Positions 1 to 8,679 are shown, counted from the first letter of the stretch. The stretch: 64,000 nucleotides of DNA from Kitasatospora aureofaciens (GCF_001188955.3 NZ_JPRF03000054.1:62001-126000); one strand, 5' to 3'. Program-made: numbers and translations. The notes: a model not told the origin generated them from the sequence alone.

Positions 1-218
1 CCGTCGACGGCGAAGCCGAACATGGCGACGAAGTGCATGGTCCAGATGCCGCAGCCGATCGCGGCGGCGGCGGTGAGCAGCCAGTTCCGACGGGTGGCGC
101 CGGTGGCGGCCAGGCCGCGCAGGGTGCAGCGCAGACCGAGGGCGGCGCCGGCACAGGCCATCGCGTACGAGAGGACGGGTGTCAGCCACCCGAAACTGAA
201 GTGGTTGAGGGTGCCCAT
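1..218 (-). CDS. MHYT-domain membrane protein, N-terminal part (runs off the left edge)
   Basis: Only the first 72 or so codons are present; the rest lies beyond the window. The start is ATG at 218, with GGAGG seven bases upstream on the minus strand. The visible protein has two hydrophobic stretches separated by an Arg-rich loop, then WTMHFVAMFGF. That is the conserved Met-His-aromatic pattern of an MHYT repeat, a membrane domain proposed to bind copper and to sense gases. In actinobacteria MHYT proteins are either stand-alone integral membrane proteins or are fused to signalling output domains; which applies cannot be seen here. The 363-bp region upstream carries a palindromic repeat and no recognisable promoter. 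Confidence 0.75.
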   Translation of the reverse strand, partial: MGTLNHFSFGWLTPVLSYAMACAGAALGLRCTLRGLAATGATRRNWLLTAAAAIGCGIWTMHFVAMFGFAVD

Positions 219-464
219 GGGACCTCCGGTCGACCGGTCGGGCCCGGGGCGGTCAGCGGTGCGCCCGGGCACCCCGGTCGGGCGGACTGCATGCGGCAGG
301 CATATGCGTGGCGCATGTGCGCTTCCGACCTGGGGTGCGTGGGACGCTATCGAGCGACTGGAATCGCCCAGACGAAGATCTGAAAAGCTGCACACGCAGC
401 CGGGGCGATGTGTTCGAATGGCCCGGTCGTGTGCCCGGGGAGCCGGTCGTCCGCCGGCGAACGG

Positions 465-535
465 CGAACAACGAACAGATGACAGATGACAGATGACAGA
501 TTTCGAACTCTGTCATCTGTTAGCTGTCATCTGAA
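465..535. repeat. Dispersed palindromic repeat, copy 1
   Basis: An AT-rich island in GC-rich DNA. Three consecutive GACAGAT-like units run into arms ACAGATGACAGA (489-500) and TCTGTCATCTGT (509-520) around TTTCGAAC. The central palindrome is broken at one base compared with copy 2. It is preceded by GAACAACGAACAG, a lead also found at copy 2. It lies just 3' of the P450 gene and upstream of the MHYT gene. The remainder of the 219-581 gap shows nothing else I can support. Confidence 0.85.
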
Positions 536-581
536 AGTTGAACGCGGAACCCCGGACGCTGAAGCCCGCAGTCCCCCTCCG

Positions 582-1946
582 TCACCCCACCGGCGAAACC
601 CGCACCCGCATCGCGCTCGCCGCCCGGAGGGTGATCCCCTGCGCGAGCGCGACCCGCCGGTCCACCACCTCCACCTCGAAGTCCCGCAGCAGTACCCCGA
701 GGGTCAGCACCGACTCCAGCATCGAGAAGTGCTGCCCGATGCACGCCCGCGGCCCGCCCCCGAACGGGAACCAGGCGTACCGGTGGCGCGCCTTCTCGGC
801 CTCCGGCAGGAACCGGTCCGGGTCGAAGCGCTCCGGCTCCGCCCAGTGGTCCGGGTGCCGGTGGGTCACCAGCGGCGCCACCACGAGCTGCGCCCCCGCC
901 GGGATGACGTACCCGTCGATGACCGTCTCCTCGACCGCCCGCCGCCCGACCAGCGACGCCGCCGGGAAGAGCCGCATCGCCTCCTTGAGCACCCGGGTGA
1001 TGTAGGGCAGCCGCTCCAGGTCCGCCGCCGTCGGCGCCCGCCCGGCCAGGACGGTCCGCGCCTCCTCCTGGGCGAGCTTGCGCTGCTCCGGGTGCTTGGC
1101 CAGCAGGTGCAGCGCGAAGGCCAGCGAGGTGGCCGTGGTCTCGTGCCCGGCGAGCAGGAACACCAGGACCTGATCCCGGAGTTCGGCCGGATCCAGCCGC
1201 TCGCCGTCCTCGCCGCGCGCCCGCCCGAGCAGGGTCAGCAGGTCGTCCGCGTCCTCGTCGCCGCCCCCGCGCGCGGCCCGCTCGGCGATGATCCGGTCGC
1301 ACACCTCGTACAGCGCCCGCTGCGCCGCGAGGCCGCGCCGGTTGCCCGGCGTCGGCCAGGTCCGCGGGAGGCGGACCGGCGCGAAGCCGCGTTCCATGAT
1401 GTACTCGCCGACCGCCGGGAAGCTGCGGTTCACCACCTCCACCGCTTCCTCCACGTCGGCCCCGAAGAGGATCCGCGCGACCGCGCGCAGCGCGAACCGC
1501 GACATCTCCTCCGCCGCGTCCACGACCCCGTCCGGCACCGCCCGCCAGCGCTCGGCGAGCGCCTGCGCCTCCTGCGCGAGCGCGTCCGCGTACCCGTCCA
1601 CCCGGCGCCGGGTGAACAGCGGCTGGATGAGCCGTCGCTGGCGCTGGTAGACCTCGTCCTGGCTGGTCAGCAGCCCGTTGCCGACGCTGGTCCGCAGCTC
1701 GTCGTAGAAGTTGTTCTCCTTGCGGAAGTTCGCCACCTCGCTGCCCAGCACCTGGTGGACGCCCTCCGGCGAGAACACCCCGTAGAACTCGACGCGCAGC
1801 CCGGGCGGCCCGGCCAGGAAGCGCACCACGTCCCCGTGGTCGCGCCGGGCCGCGAGGTAGGTGCGCAGCGGACGGCGGGTGAGGTCGAAGAGCGAACCGA
1901 CCAGGGGGTTCCCGGCCGGTCCGGGTACGGCGGCTGCGGTGGCCAT
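582..1946 (-). CDS. Cytochrome P450 monooxygenase
   Basis: A 454-residue haem-thiolate monooxygenase. The I-helix oxygen-binding motif AGHETT is at residues 266-271, the K-helix ExxR pair is E322/R325 (KEAMR), and the haem loop FGGGPRACIG places the Cys ligand at C402. Length is normal for a soluble bacterial P450, with no fused reductase, so ferredoxin and ferredoxin reductase must come from elsewhere. AGHETT and FGGGPRACIG resemble the CYP4-like bacterial enzymes, several of which oxidise terpenes or fatty acids; substrate cannot be inferred. An upstream in-frame GTG at 1997 is possible, but ATG 1946 has AAGGAG at good spacing. The RNA ligase gene lies 84 bp upstream on the same strand, so the two may be co-transcribed. 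Confidence 0.93.
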   Translation of the reverse strand: MATAAAVPGPAGNPLVGSLFDLTRRPLRTYLAARRDHGDVVRFLAGPPGLRVEFYGVFSPEGVHQVLGSEVANFRKENNFYDELRTSVGNGLLTSQDEVYQRQRRLIQPLFTRRRVDGYADALAQEAQALAERWRAVPDGVVDAAEEMSRFALRAVARILFGADVEEAVEVVNRSFPAVGEYIMERGFAPVRLPRTWPTPGNRRGLAAQRALYEVCDRIIAERAARGGGDEDADDLLTLLGRARGEDGERLDPAELRDQVLVFLLAGHETTATSLAFALHLLAKHPEQRKLAQEEARTVLAGRAPTAADLERLPYITRVLKEAMRLFPAASLVGRRAVEETVIDGYVIPAGAQLVVAPLVTHRHPDHWAEPERFDPDRFLPEAEKARHRYAWFPFGGGPRACIGQHFSMLESVLTLGVLLRDFEVEVVDRRVALAQGITLRAASAMRVRVSPVG

Positions 1947-2030
1947 CGGCACTCCTTCTGGACTTCCTCGGCGCTGGCTGCGCGTGGTGACCCCCAACCT
2001 TACTGACGGGTATTCAGCCGAGGAAGCCGC

Positions 2031-3098
2031 TCACTCGTACTCGGTGCCGCCCTTGCGGGTCAGGTAGGCGTCGCTGACCGCCTTGGCGATCGCCCGTCCG
2101 CCGAGCAGCGGACTCCAGCGCTCCACCACAGGCCGGACCACCACGCCCTCGCGCAGGTGGAGTTCGCGCCCGGAGTAAGTCTCCCTGCCCTGCGCGTACG
2201 CCAGCACCGTGCTGGCGTCGAACGGCCCGCGCCACAGTTCGGGCACCAACGGCAGCTCGCCCTCGAGCAGTTCGGCGGCCGGCAGCCAGCTCAGCTGCCC
2301 GTCCACCACGGCCGACACGTCGAACGCGGCGTACCCGGGGCGATCGGTAAGCGCGGAGGCGCCGTACGTGAGGTCCTGCACGCCCTCGCCGAACACCTCG
2401 CCGAAGATGCCGACCCGCTCGGCGCCCAGCCGTTCGGCCAGCCGGGCCGCCACCGCCGGGAGGTCGTACGCGCGCACGGCTCGCCAGTACAGGTTGCGCT
2501 CGTCCTCGACCAGGGCCAGGCCCTGCGCGCCGATCCCCTTGGAGGAGACCTTCACCTCGCCGGTGGCGGCGGTGTAGGTGACCAGGCAGCAGCTGCCGTG
2601 CAGCTTCTCGGTCAGCACCACGGGCTCACCGGGCTCGAAGACGTCGGGGTGGCGCTTGAGGTTCTCGATGTCCACCCAGGGCAGCAGGTCCGGCGCGCTG
2701 ACCACCTCGCCGCTCATCGAAGTCGGCACCGGCGGCTGCCACTTGACGATCCCGAGCAGCTCGGCGAAGTCCTCGCCCCGCTCGGCGGCACCGGCCAGGT
2801 CGGTGCCGGTGAGCGCGGCAGGCCGGCACACGATGCCCTGCGACAGCTCTCCGCGCAGCCGCACCGCCTTCACCCGGTTCGCCGCCCCGCCGGCCAGCTT
2901 GCCGGTCAGTCCGAGCTCGTCGATCAACCCGTCCGGGAGGACGGCCTGTTCGGGGATGTAGACGGCGTGGTCACCGGTCCGGTACACGCCCTTCGCGACC
3001 ACCGCCCGGTAGAGGCCGACCTGTGCCAGCTCCAGGGCATCGGCGTTCGGGTGCTCCAGGATGACCAGACTCTCGGCGGTGACTCTCAGCGTGGACAT
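2031..3098 (-). CDS. ATP-dependent RNA ligase, DraRnl (Rnl5) type
   Basis: A 355-residue protein that should seal RNA nicks through ligase-AMP and RNA-adenylate intermediates. The N-terminal 90 residues resemble an OB-fold (EHPNADALELAQVG, like tRNA-binding domains), the arrangement of the Deinococcus DRB0094 ligase. The nucleotidyltransferase core follows: motif I TEKLHGSC with the adenylated lysine at K165, motif III around IFGEVFGEG (231-239), motif IV EGVVVRP (317-323) and motif V IAKAVSDAYL (337-346). All catalytic motifs are present. Start ATG 3098 has GGGGAGGAG upstream. Its substrate in actinobacteria is not known; RNA repair or damage response is an inference from the family. Confidence 0.88.
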   Translation of the reverse strand: MSTLRVTAESLVILEHPNADALELAQVGLYRAVVAKGVYRTGDHAVYIPEQAVLPDGLIDELGLTGKLAGGAANRVKAVRLRGELSQGIVCRPAALTGTDLAGAAERGEDFAELLGIVKWQPPVPTSMSGEVVSAPDLLPWVDIENLKRHPDVFEPGEPVVLTEKLHGSCCLVTYTAATGEVKVSSKGIGAQGLALVEDERNLYWRAVRAYDLPAVAARLAERLGAERVGIFGEVFGEGVQDLTYGASALTDRPGYAAFDVSAVVDGQLSWLPAAELLEGELPLVPELWRGPFDASTVLAYAQGRETYSGRELHLREGVVVRPVVERWSPLLGGRAIAKAVSDAYLTRKGGTEYE

Positions 3099-3445
3099 GG
3101 ACGGACTCCTCCCCGTGGATCCGTGTGGATCGACCGTTGGGCCCGGGCGGCCGACGGTCGGCTCCACCTGCGGGTTGCCCCCACTCTGGCCTCTCCCCCT
3201 GCCCGGGTGCGACGGATTTTCCGGCGGTCCACGGCCGCGCCCTCTCGCACCTCTCCTCGCACCACCCGCGACACCGATCCCAGCGCCGCCCCCACCACCG
3301 GCCCCAGCGCCCGATCCCACCACCGCCCCAGCACGACCCCCAGCGGTCCGCACCGGAACCGTCCGTGCACGTTTGAGCCTTCGCACAGCGGCTCCGAGGC
3401 TCCCGCCGCACCCCGCCTGTGCAAAGCGACAGAGGATTTAGTGCT

Positions 3446-3491
3446 CGCATCTGCGGCACTATGATCGCTGTAATGGCCGCACCTGCGGCCA
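3446..3491. promoter_or_regulatory. Candidate operator pair before modABC
   Basis: Two near-identical dyads lie in the divergent gap between the RNA ligase gene and modA. The downstream one (3474-3491) is a perfect palindrome of 8-bp arms, TGGCCGCA and TGCGGCCA, around CC. The upstream one (about 3440-3460) reads AGTGCTCGCA, TC, TGCGGCACT, with one extra base in the left arm. The shared word CGCAYCTGCGGC repeats at 3446 and 3478, 32 bp apart or about three helical turns. TATGAT (3460-3465), a plausible -10 box, lies between them. This looks like a repressor site for molybdate uptake, but it does not match the E. coli ModE consensus. The rest of the 3099-3537 gap shows nothing further. Confidence 0.55.
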
Positions 3492-3537
3492 CGCCTTCGC
3501 GCCCCCGTCCGGCGCGAACCCTGGAGGGGAAGCACCG

Positions 3538-4401
3538 ATGAGCACCCGCACCACCGCCACCCGCAGACTCGCCGTCGCCACCGCGGCGGCGCTCGCCCTC
3601 GGCGTCGGGGTCACCGCCTGCGGCAGCAACGGCGGCAAGTCCTCCGGCTCCGCCTCCTCCGTCTCCTCCGCAGCTACCGCCGCCACCGCGAGCGGCGACG
3701 GCGGCACCGGGAACGCGCCGAAGGCCAAGGGCGCGATCACCGTGTTCGCCGCCGCCTCGCTCAAGGAGACCTTCACCGACCTCGGCAAGAAGTTCGAGGC
3801 CGCGAACCCGGGTACCAAGGTCACCTTCAACTTCGGCGGCAGCTCCGCCCTGGCCACCAGCATCAACTCCGGTGCCCCGGCGGACGTGTTCGCCGCCGCC
3901 AGCCCGGCCACCATGAAGACCGTCACCGACGGGGGCGGTGCGAGTGGCTCGCCGAAGACCTTCGTCAAGAACACCCTCACCATCGCCGTGCCCAAGGGCA
4001 ACCCCAAGCACATCGCGGGCCTGAAGGACCTCACCGGCTCCGGCGTGAAGGTCGCGCTGTGCGCGAAGGAGGTGCCCTGCGGCGCCGCCGCCCTCACCGC
4101 GCTGAAGGCCGCAGGCCTCGACCTCACCCCGGTCACCCTGGAGCAGGACGTCAAGGGAGCGCTGACCAAGGTCGAGCTCGGCGAGGTCGACGCCTCCCTG
4201 GTGTACAGGACCGATGTACGGGCCGATGCTGCGAAGATCGACGGCGTGGACTTCCCCGAGGCCGACAAGGCCGTCAACGACTACCCGATCGCCGCCCTCG
4301 CCAAGGCGCCGAACAAGGACGGCGCCGCCGCCTTCGTCGCCTACATCCAGTCGCCCGAGGCCAAGCAGGTGCTGACCGCGGCGGGCTTCCAGGCGCCGTG
4401 A
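3538..4401 (+). CDS. modA: Molybdate ABC transporter, substrate-binding lipoprotein
   Basis: A 287-residue extracellular lipoprotein that captures molybdate or tungstate for ModBC. The signal peptide ends in a lipobox (VTAC, Cys28), followed by a Ser/Ala/Thr-rich linker. The mature part begins GAITVFAAASLKETF, the typical ModA opening, and contains NFGGSSALATSI and GAPADVFAAAS, the segments whose Ser and Ala backbone groups bind the oxyanion. The start ATG 3538 has GGAGGGG nine bases upstream. It is the first gene of modABC, with stop and start codons overlapping at both junctions. Paired cysteines (CAKEVPCG) are seen in many actinobacterial ModA proteins. Confidence 0.95.
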   Translation: MSTRTTATRRLAVATAAALALGVGVTACGSNGGKSSGSASSVSSAATAATASGDGGTGNAPKAKGAITVFAAASLKETFTDLGKKFEAANPGTKVTFNFGGSSALATSINSGAPADVFAAASPATMKTVTDGGGASGSPKTFVKNTLTIAVPKGNPKHIAGLKDLTGSGVKVALCAKEVPCGAAALTALKAAGLDLTPVTLEQDVKGALTKVELGEVDASLVYRTDVRADAAKIDGVDFPEADKAVNDYPIAALAKAPNKDGAAAFVAYIQSPEAKQVLTAAGFQAP

Positions 4402-5345
4402 AGGACCGCACCACCGCACGCGGCCGGAGCCGCACCACCGGCCCCGGCCGGGACGGTGTCGCCGGGGCCGGCCCGGACGGGGCCAACGAGGCGTCGGCCG
4501 GACCCGCGACGGCCCCACCGCGCCGCAGGGGCACGCGTCTCCGGGGCACACGCCGCCACCCGGGCTCGCAGCGCGTCCCGGTCACGCTGTTGCTCCCGGC
4601 ACTGCTCGGCCTGGCGTTCCTGGTCCTCCCGCTGATCGGGCTCCTGGTCCGGGCGCCGTGGAGCGGGCTGTCCGAACAGCTCACCAGCAGCGCCGTCTGG
4701 GACGCCCTGCGGCTGTCACTGATCTGCGCGACGGCCGCCACCGGGGTCTCACTGGTCCTCGGCGTCCCGCTGGCCTGGCTGCTCGCCCGTACCGAACTGC
4801 CCGGCCGTCGGCTGATCCGGGCACTGGTCACCCTGCCGCTGGTGCTGCCGCCGGTGGTGGGCGGTGTGGCACTGCTGCTGGTGCTCGGGCGGCGCGGGAT
4901 CGTCGGCTCCTGGCTGGACTCGGCCTTCGGCATCACCCTGCCCTTCACCACCACCGGGGTGGTGATCGCCGAGACCTTCGTGGCGATGCCCTTCCTGGTG
5001 ATCAGCGTCGAGGGCGCACTGCGGGCCGCCGACCCCCGGTTCGAGGAGGCCGCCGCGACCCTGGGCGCCTCCCGGCTGACCGCGTTCCGCCGGGTCACCC
5101 TGCCGATGATCGCCCCGGGGATCGCCGCAGGGGCCGTCCTCGCCTGGGCCCGGGCGCTCGGCGAGTTCGGCGCGACGATCACCTTCGCGGGCAACTTCCC
5201 GGGCCGTACCCAGACCATGCCGCTGGCCGTCTACCTCGCCATGGAGTCCGACCCGGAGGCCGCGATCGCGCTGTCGCTGGTCCTGCTGGTGGTCTCCGTC
5301 GCCGTCCTCGTCGGGCTGCGCGACCGCTGGATGTCGACCCCGTGA
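4398..5345 (+). CDS. modB: Molybdate ABC transporter permease
   Basis: The inner-membrane channel subunit of the molybdate importer. The GTG at 4398 overlaps the modA stop as GTGA, which implies translational coupling; no separate Shine-Dalgarno is visible. From this start the protein is 315 residues. The first 55 are a Gly/Arg/Thr-rich cytoplasmic tail unusual for ModB, so a later start is possible. Five or six membrane segments follow. The EAA loop reads EEAAATLGASRLTAFRRVTLP, the contact for ModC, and GEFGATITFAGN near the C terminus is characteristic of ModB. Confidence 0.93.
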   Translation: MKDRTTARGRSRTTGPGRDGVAGAGPDGANEASAGPATAPPRRRGTRLRGTRRHPGSQRVPVTLLLPALLGLAFLVLPLIGLLVRAPWSGLSEQLTSSAVWDALRLSLICATAATGVSLVLGVPLAWLLARTELPGRRLIRALVTLPLVLPPVVGGVALLLVLGRRGIVGSWLDSAFGITLPFTTTGVVIAETFVAMPFLVISVEGALRAADPRFEEAAATLGASRLTAFRRVTLPMIAPGIAAGAVLAWARALGEFGATITFAGNFPGRTQTMPLAVYLAMESDPEAAIALSLVLLVVSVAVLVGLRDRWMSTP

Positions 5346-6535
5346 CCGAGGATGCCGAGCCGATGAACTCCCCGCACCGCACGAGCCCCACCACCCCGGA
5401 CACCACCACCCCGGGCACCACAACCCCGGACACGGCCCCGGGCGGCACACCCCCCGCCGTCACGGCCGCTGCCACCGCCGGTGCCGCCCTCGACGCCCGC
5501 CTCCGGGTCGACCGCGCCGCCTTCGCGCTCGACCTGGCGCTCGCCGCCGCCCCCGGCGAGGTGGTGGCGCTGCTCGGCCCGAACGGCGCCGGGAAGTCCA
5601 CCGCCCTGCGCGCCCTGGCCGGCCTGCTCCCGCTCACCGGCGGCCACCTCAGGCTGGACGGCCGAGTCCTGGAGGACCCGGCCCGGCGCCTGCACACCCC
5701 CGCCGAACAGCGGCCGGTCGGCGTGGTTTTCCAGGACTACCTGCTCTTCCCGCACCTCAGCGCGCTCGACAACGTCGCCTTCGGCCCGCGCTGCCAGGGC
5801 CGCCCCAGGCGCGAGGCCAGGGCCGAGGCGGCGGCGTGGCTGGAACGGATGGGCCTGGCCGAGTACGCCTCGGTGCGCCCCGGCCGGCTCTCCGGCGGCC
5901 AGGCCCAGCGGGTGGCACTCGCCCGGGCCCTGGCCGTCCGCCCCCGGCTGCTCCTGCTGGACGAGCCGCTGGCCGCCCTGGACGCCCGCACCCGGCTCGA
6001 CGTACGGGCCCAACTGCGCCGTCATCTGGCCGATTTCGAGGCCGTGGCGGTGCTGGTGACGCACGACCCGCTGGACGCGATGGTGCTGGCCGACCGGCTG
6101 GTGGTGATCGAGGACGGCCACGAGGTGCAGTCCGGCAGCCCGGCGGAGGTCGCCCGCCGGCCGCGCACGGACTACATCGCCCGCCTGGTCGGCCTCAACC
6201 TGTACCGGGGCCGGGCCGAGGGCACCCGGGTCACCCTGCCGGACGGGACAGTCCTGACCACCGCCGAGGAGCTGTCCGGCCCGGCGTTCGTCGCCTTCCC
6301 GCCCTCCGCCGTCACCCTGTACCGGGAGCGGCCGCAGTCCAGCGCCCGCAACCTGTGGCAGGCCGAGGTCACCGGCCTGGACCTGCACGGCGACCAGGTG
6401 CGCGCCGAACTCTCCGGCGCCCTCCCGATGGCCGCCGACCTCACCCCGGCCGCCGTCGCCGAACTGGGACTGGCACCGGGCACGGCGGTCTGGGCCTCGG
6501 TCAAGGCCACCCAAACCCACGCCTACCCGGCCTGA
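5342..6535 (+). CDS. modC: Molybdate ABC transporter ATP-binding protein
   Basis: The ATPase driving molybdate import. Walker A GPNGAGKST (residues 79-87), a Q-loop in VVFQDYLLFPHL, signature LSGGQAQRVALARAL, Walker B LLLLDEPLAALD and the switch His in VTHDP are all present. The C-terminal 70 residues look like a TOBE (molybdate-binding) domain, which can sense intracellular molybdate. GTG 5342 overlaps the modB stop as GTGA, repeating the modA-modB junction; ATG 5363 with GAGGA upstream is the alternative. The first 55 residues are Thr/Pro-rich and uncharacteristic. The gene converges on the response regulator gene 83 bp away. Confidence 0.93.
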   Translation: MTEDAEPMNSPHRTSPTTPDTTTPGTTTPDTAPGGTPPAVTAAATAGAALDARLRVDRAAFALDLALAAAPGEVVALLGPNGAGKSTALRALAGLLPLTGGHLRLDGRVLEDPARRLHTPAEQRPVGVVFQDYLLFPHLSALDNVAFGPRCQGRPRREARAEAAAWLERMGLAEYASVRPGRLSGGQAQRVALARALAVRPRLLLLDEPLAALDARTRLDVRAQLRRHLADFEAVAVLVTHDPLDAMVLADRLVVIEDGHEVQSGSPAEVARRPRTDYIARLVGLNLYRGRAEGTRVTLPDGTVLTTAEELSGPAFVAFPPSAVTLYRERPQSSARNLWQAEVTGLDLHGDQVRAELSGALPMAADLTPAAVAELGLAPGTAVWASVKATQTHAYPA

Positions 6536-6617
6536 CGACCGGGCCTGCCACAGCAGCCACCCGCACCGCCCGATGTGCCGGGAACGTCCGACCGATGGCC
6601 CTACTGCTCCAGCGGCC

Positions 6618-7280
6618 CTACTCCTCCGACGGCCCGACGAACCCCGACTCGTACGCGGCGATCACCGCCTGGGTGCGGTCCCGCGCGCCGAGCTTCGCCA
6701 GCACACTGCTGACGTGCGTCTTCACCGTCTGCACGCCGAGGACCAGTTGCTCGGCGATCTCCCCGTTGTTGAGCCCGCGCGCCATCAGCCGCAGCACCTC
6801 GGCCTCGCGGCCGGTCAGGGCCGCCCGGTCCAGGGCCGCGCGGGCAGCGGGGTTGCCGTGCCCGGCGGCGAGGCGGCGGATCGCGGACGGGAACAGCAAC
6901 GACTCGCCGGCCGCCGCCAGCCGTACGGCGTGGGCGATCTCGGCCGGGCGGGAGCGCTTGAGCAGGAAGCCGTCGGCGCCCGCGCGCAGCGCCTGGTAGA
7001 CGTAGTCGTCGTTCTCGAAGGTGGTGACGACCAGGATCCGCGGCGGCCGCTCCCCCGGCGCGCCGGGGCGCAGCAGTTCGCGGGTGGCGGCCAGGCCGTC
7101 CAGGACGGGCATCCGGACGTCCATCAGCACCACGTGCGGGCGCAGGGCGCGGGCCAGGGCCACCGCCTGCGCGCCGTCGGCCGCCTCGCCGACCACCCGC
7201 AGATCGCCCTGGGCCTCCAGGACGGCCCGCATCCCGGCGCGGACCAGTTCCTCGTCGTCGGCGAGCAGGATGTCGGTCAC
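6618..7280 (-). CDS. NarL/FixJ-family response regulator
   Basis: A 220-residue DNA-binding response regulator. The receiver domain has the acidic pocket LADDEE and phospho-acceptor D54 (VLMDVRMP), with the conserved Lys in FLLKRS. The C-terminal LuxR helix-turn-helix runs from LTGREAEVLRLMARG to VQTVKTHVSSVLAKLG. GTG 7280 is chosen for its AGGAGG at ideal spacing. It follows the histidine kinase gene by 44 bp on the same strand. A divergent ABC exporter operon lies upstream of the kinase, an arrangement common for systems that sense envelope stress or antibiotics and induce the exporter. Confidence 0.93.
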   Translation of the reverse strand: MTDILLADDEELVRAGMRAVLEAQGDLRVVGEAADGAQAVALARALRPHVVLMDVRMPVLDGLAATRELLRPGAPGERPPRILVVTTFENDDYVYQALRAGADGFLLKRSRPAEIAHAVRLAAAGESLLFPSAIRRLAAGHGNPAARAALDRAALTGREAEVLRLMARGLNNGEIAEQLVLGVQTVKTHVSSVLAKLGARDRTQAVIAAYESGFVGPSEE

Positions 7281-7324
7281 GCCCGTGCCTCCTGCGGTCC
7301 GGCCGCCGTCTGCAAGATCATTCG

Positions 7325-8602
7325 TCACGAGCCCAAGCGTAGGGGCAGCCGGACGTCGAGCACCCACTCCCCGCCGCCCTCGGCGGACGGTCCGGGGGAT
7401 TCGGCCGGTCCGGCCGAGGCCGCGCCGCCGAGCAGCACGGCTCGCTCGCGGATGCCGCGGAGCCCCTTGCCGCCCTTGCGGCCGGCACCGGCCCGACCCG
7501 GCGCCGCCACCAGGCGGTTGGCGCACCGCAGTTCCAACTGCCCTTCGCGGACGGCGACCTGGACGTCGACCGGCTGGCCGGGCGCGTACTTGAGCGCGTT
7601 GGTGACGCCCTCCTGGACGATCCGGTAGGACTCGCGCGAGAGCACCCCGGGCAGCGCTCCGGCTGGCACCTCGATGTTCGCCTCGACCGGGCAGCCGGCG
7701 GCGCGGGCGGTGTCGAACAACGCGGGCAGCTGGTCGATGCCGGGCTGCTCGGTCGCCGCCCCGCTCCCCGAGGTCCTGCCCGCCGAGGTACCGCCCGCCG
7801 AAGGGCCGCCCGCGGGGGTCTCGCGCAGCAGGACCAGGGTGCGTTCGAGGTCCTCCATCGCCTGCCGCCCGGTCTCCTCGATCACCTCCAGCGCCTTGGC
7901 GGCGAAGGCCGGGTCGGCGATCTCGCGTGCCGCTCCGGCCTGGAGGACCGTCACCGTCAGTGCGTGGCCGATGGAGTCGTGCAGCTCGCGGGCCAACCGG
8001 TTCCGCTCCAGCAGCCGTTCGGCCCGCAGCTCCGCCTCCGCCAACCGATCCGCCGGGGATGGCCCCAGAAGCCTTACCGCCATGGCGAGTTGGAGACGGC
8101 CTGCCCAGACCACCAGCCAGCCGTAGCCGAGCGCCAACACCGGGACGAGCGGAAGGTACCGCAGGGCGCGCGGACCGGTCAACAGGTCGAAGACCGGCGT
8201 GAGGCCGAAGACCGTCGCGAAGCCGACCGTCGAACCGAGCACCACCCGCCCGATCAACCAGCCCGCCGTACGACGCCGGTCAGCCCAGGTGCCGGAGGGC
8301 TCGACGCCGATGTCCTCCTCGCGGTCGGGCACCAGCAGCAGCCGTGCCTGCACGCCCTCCGCGCGGCGCGCAGCCGGAATGAGGGCGACCAGCGCTAGCA
8401 GCACGACGTCCAGCGAGACGGCGTTCGTCAGGATCTCGCCGAGGCCCTTCCGGTACGTCCCCGGGTAGATCATCAGGATGACGCCCGCGAAGATCCACCC
8501 GACCAGCAGGTGCAGCAGCCGGGCGTAGTTGGCACCGGCCACCAGCGGCGCGAGGATCGTGGTCACTCGGCCCCGGATCCGGAACGCGGTCATTCTTGGC
8601 AC
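7325..8602 (-). CDS. Sensor histidine kinase (HisKA_3 family)
   Basis: A 425-residue membrane kinase, partner of the regulator just downstream. Four or so hydrophobic segments (about residues 30-47, 60-75, 110-135, 148-170) replace an extracellular sensor domain, so the signal is probably read in or at the membrane. The dimerisation helix has the phospho-acceptor H208 in LARELHDSIGHALT. The ATPase domain shows the N-box (IVQEGVTNALKYAPG) and a G2-type box (GLRGIRERA). A Gly/Ser/Thr linker near residues 260-290 separates the two. Starts are GTG 8602 or ATG 8593; AGGA favours the GTG. The divergent exporter is the likely target. Confidence 0.92.
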   Translation of the reverse strand: MPRMTAFRIRGRVTTILAPLVAGANYARLLHLLVGWIFAGVILMIYPGTYRKGLGEILTNAVSLDVVLLALVALIPAARRAEGVQARLLLVPDREEDIGVEPSGTWADRRRTAGWLIGRVVLGSTVGFATVFGLTPVFDLLTGPRALRYLPLVPVLALGYGWLVVWAGRLQLAMAVRLLGPSPADRLAEAELRAERLLERNRLARELHDSIGHALTVTVLQAGAAREIADPAFAAKALEVIEETGRQAMEDLERTLVLLRETPAGGPSAGGTSAGRTSGSGAATEQPGIDQLPALFDTARAAGCPVEANIEVPAGALPGVLSRESYRIVQEGVTNALKYAPGQPVDVQVAVREGQLELRCANRLVAAPGRAGAGRKGGKGLRGIRERAVLLGGAASAGPAESPGPSAEGGGEWVLDVRLPLRLGS

Positions 8603-8657
8603 CGCTCCATCCTGCCAGCTCTGCGGGCCGCTCCGGCTCCCCCGCCGGATCGTCGTC

Positions 8658-8679
8658 GTCTCCCTCCCGGGAGGGAGAC
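8658..8679. promoter_or_regulatory. Perfect 22-bp palindrome between two-component and ABC operons
   Basis: GTCTCCCTCCC and its exact complement GGGAGGGAGAC abut without a spacer. The site sits in the 181-bp gap between the divergent kinase (start 8602) and ABC transporter (start 8784), 56 and 105 bp from the two starts. A dyad in this position is the expected place for the cognate response regulator or a repressor to act on both promoters. GC-only hairpin function is also possible. Confidence 0.5.

Noticed and set aside
486-2006. Long plus-strand open frame opposite the P450 gene
   Set aside because: It mirrors the high third-position GC of the minus-strand gene, is dominated by Arg, Pro, Gly and Asp, and has no family resemblance. 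The P450 motifs are complete on the other strand.
4658-5341. Open frame extending modC upstream through modB
   Set aside because: The upstream part is a shadow of modB; the GTGA overlap and TOBE-containing length support a start at 5342 or 5363.
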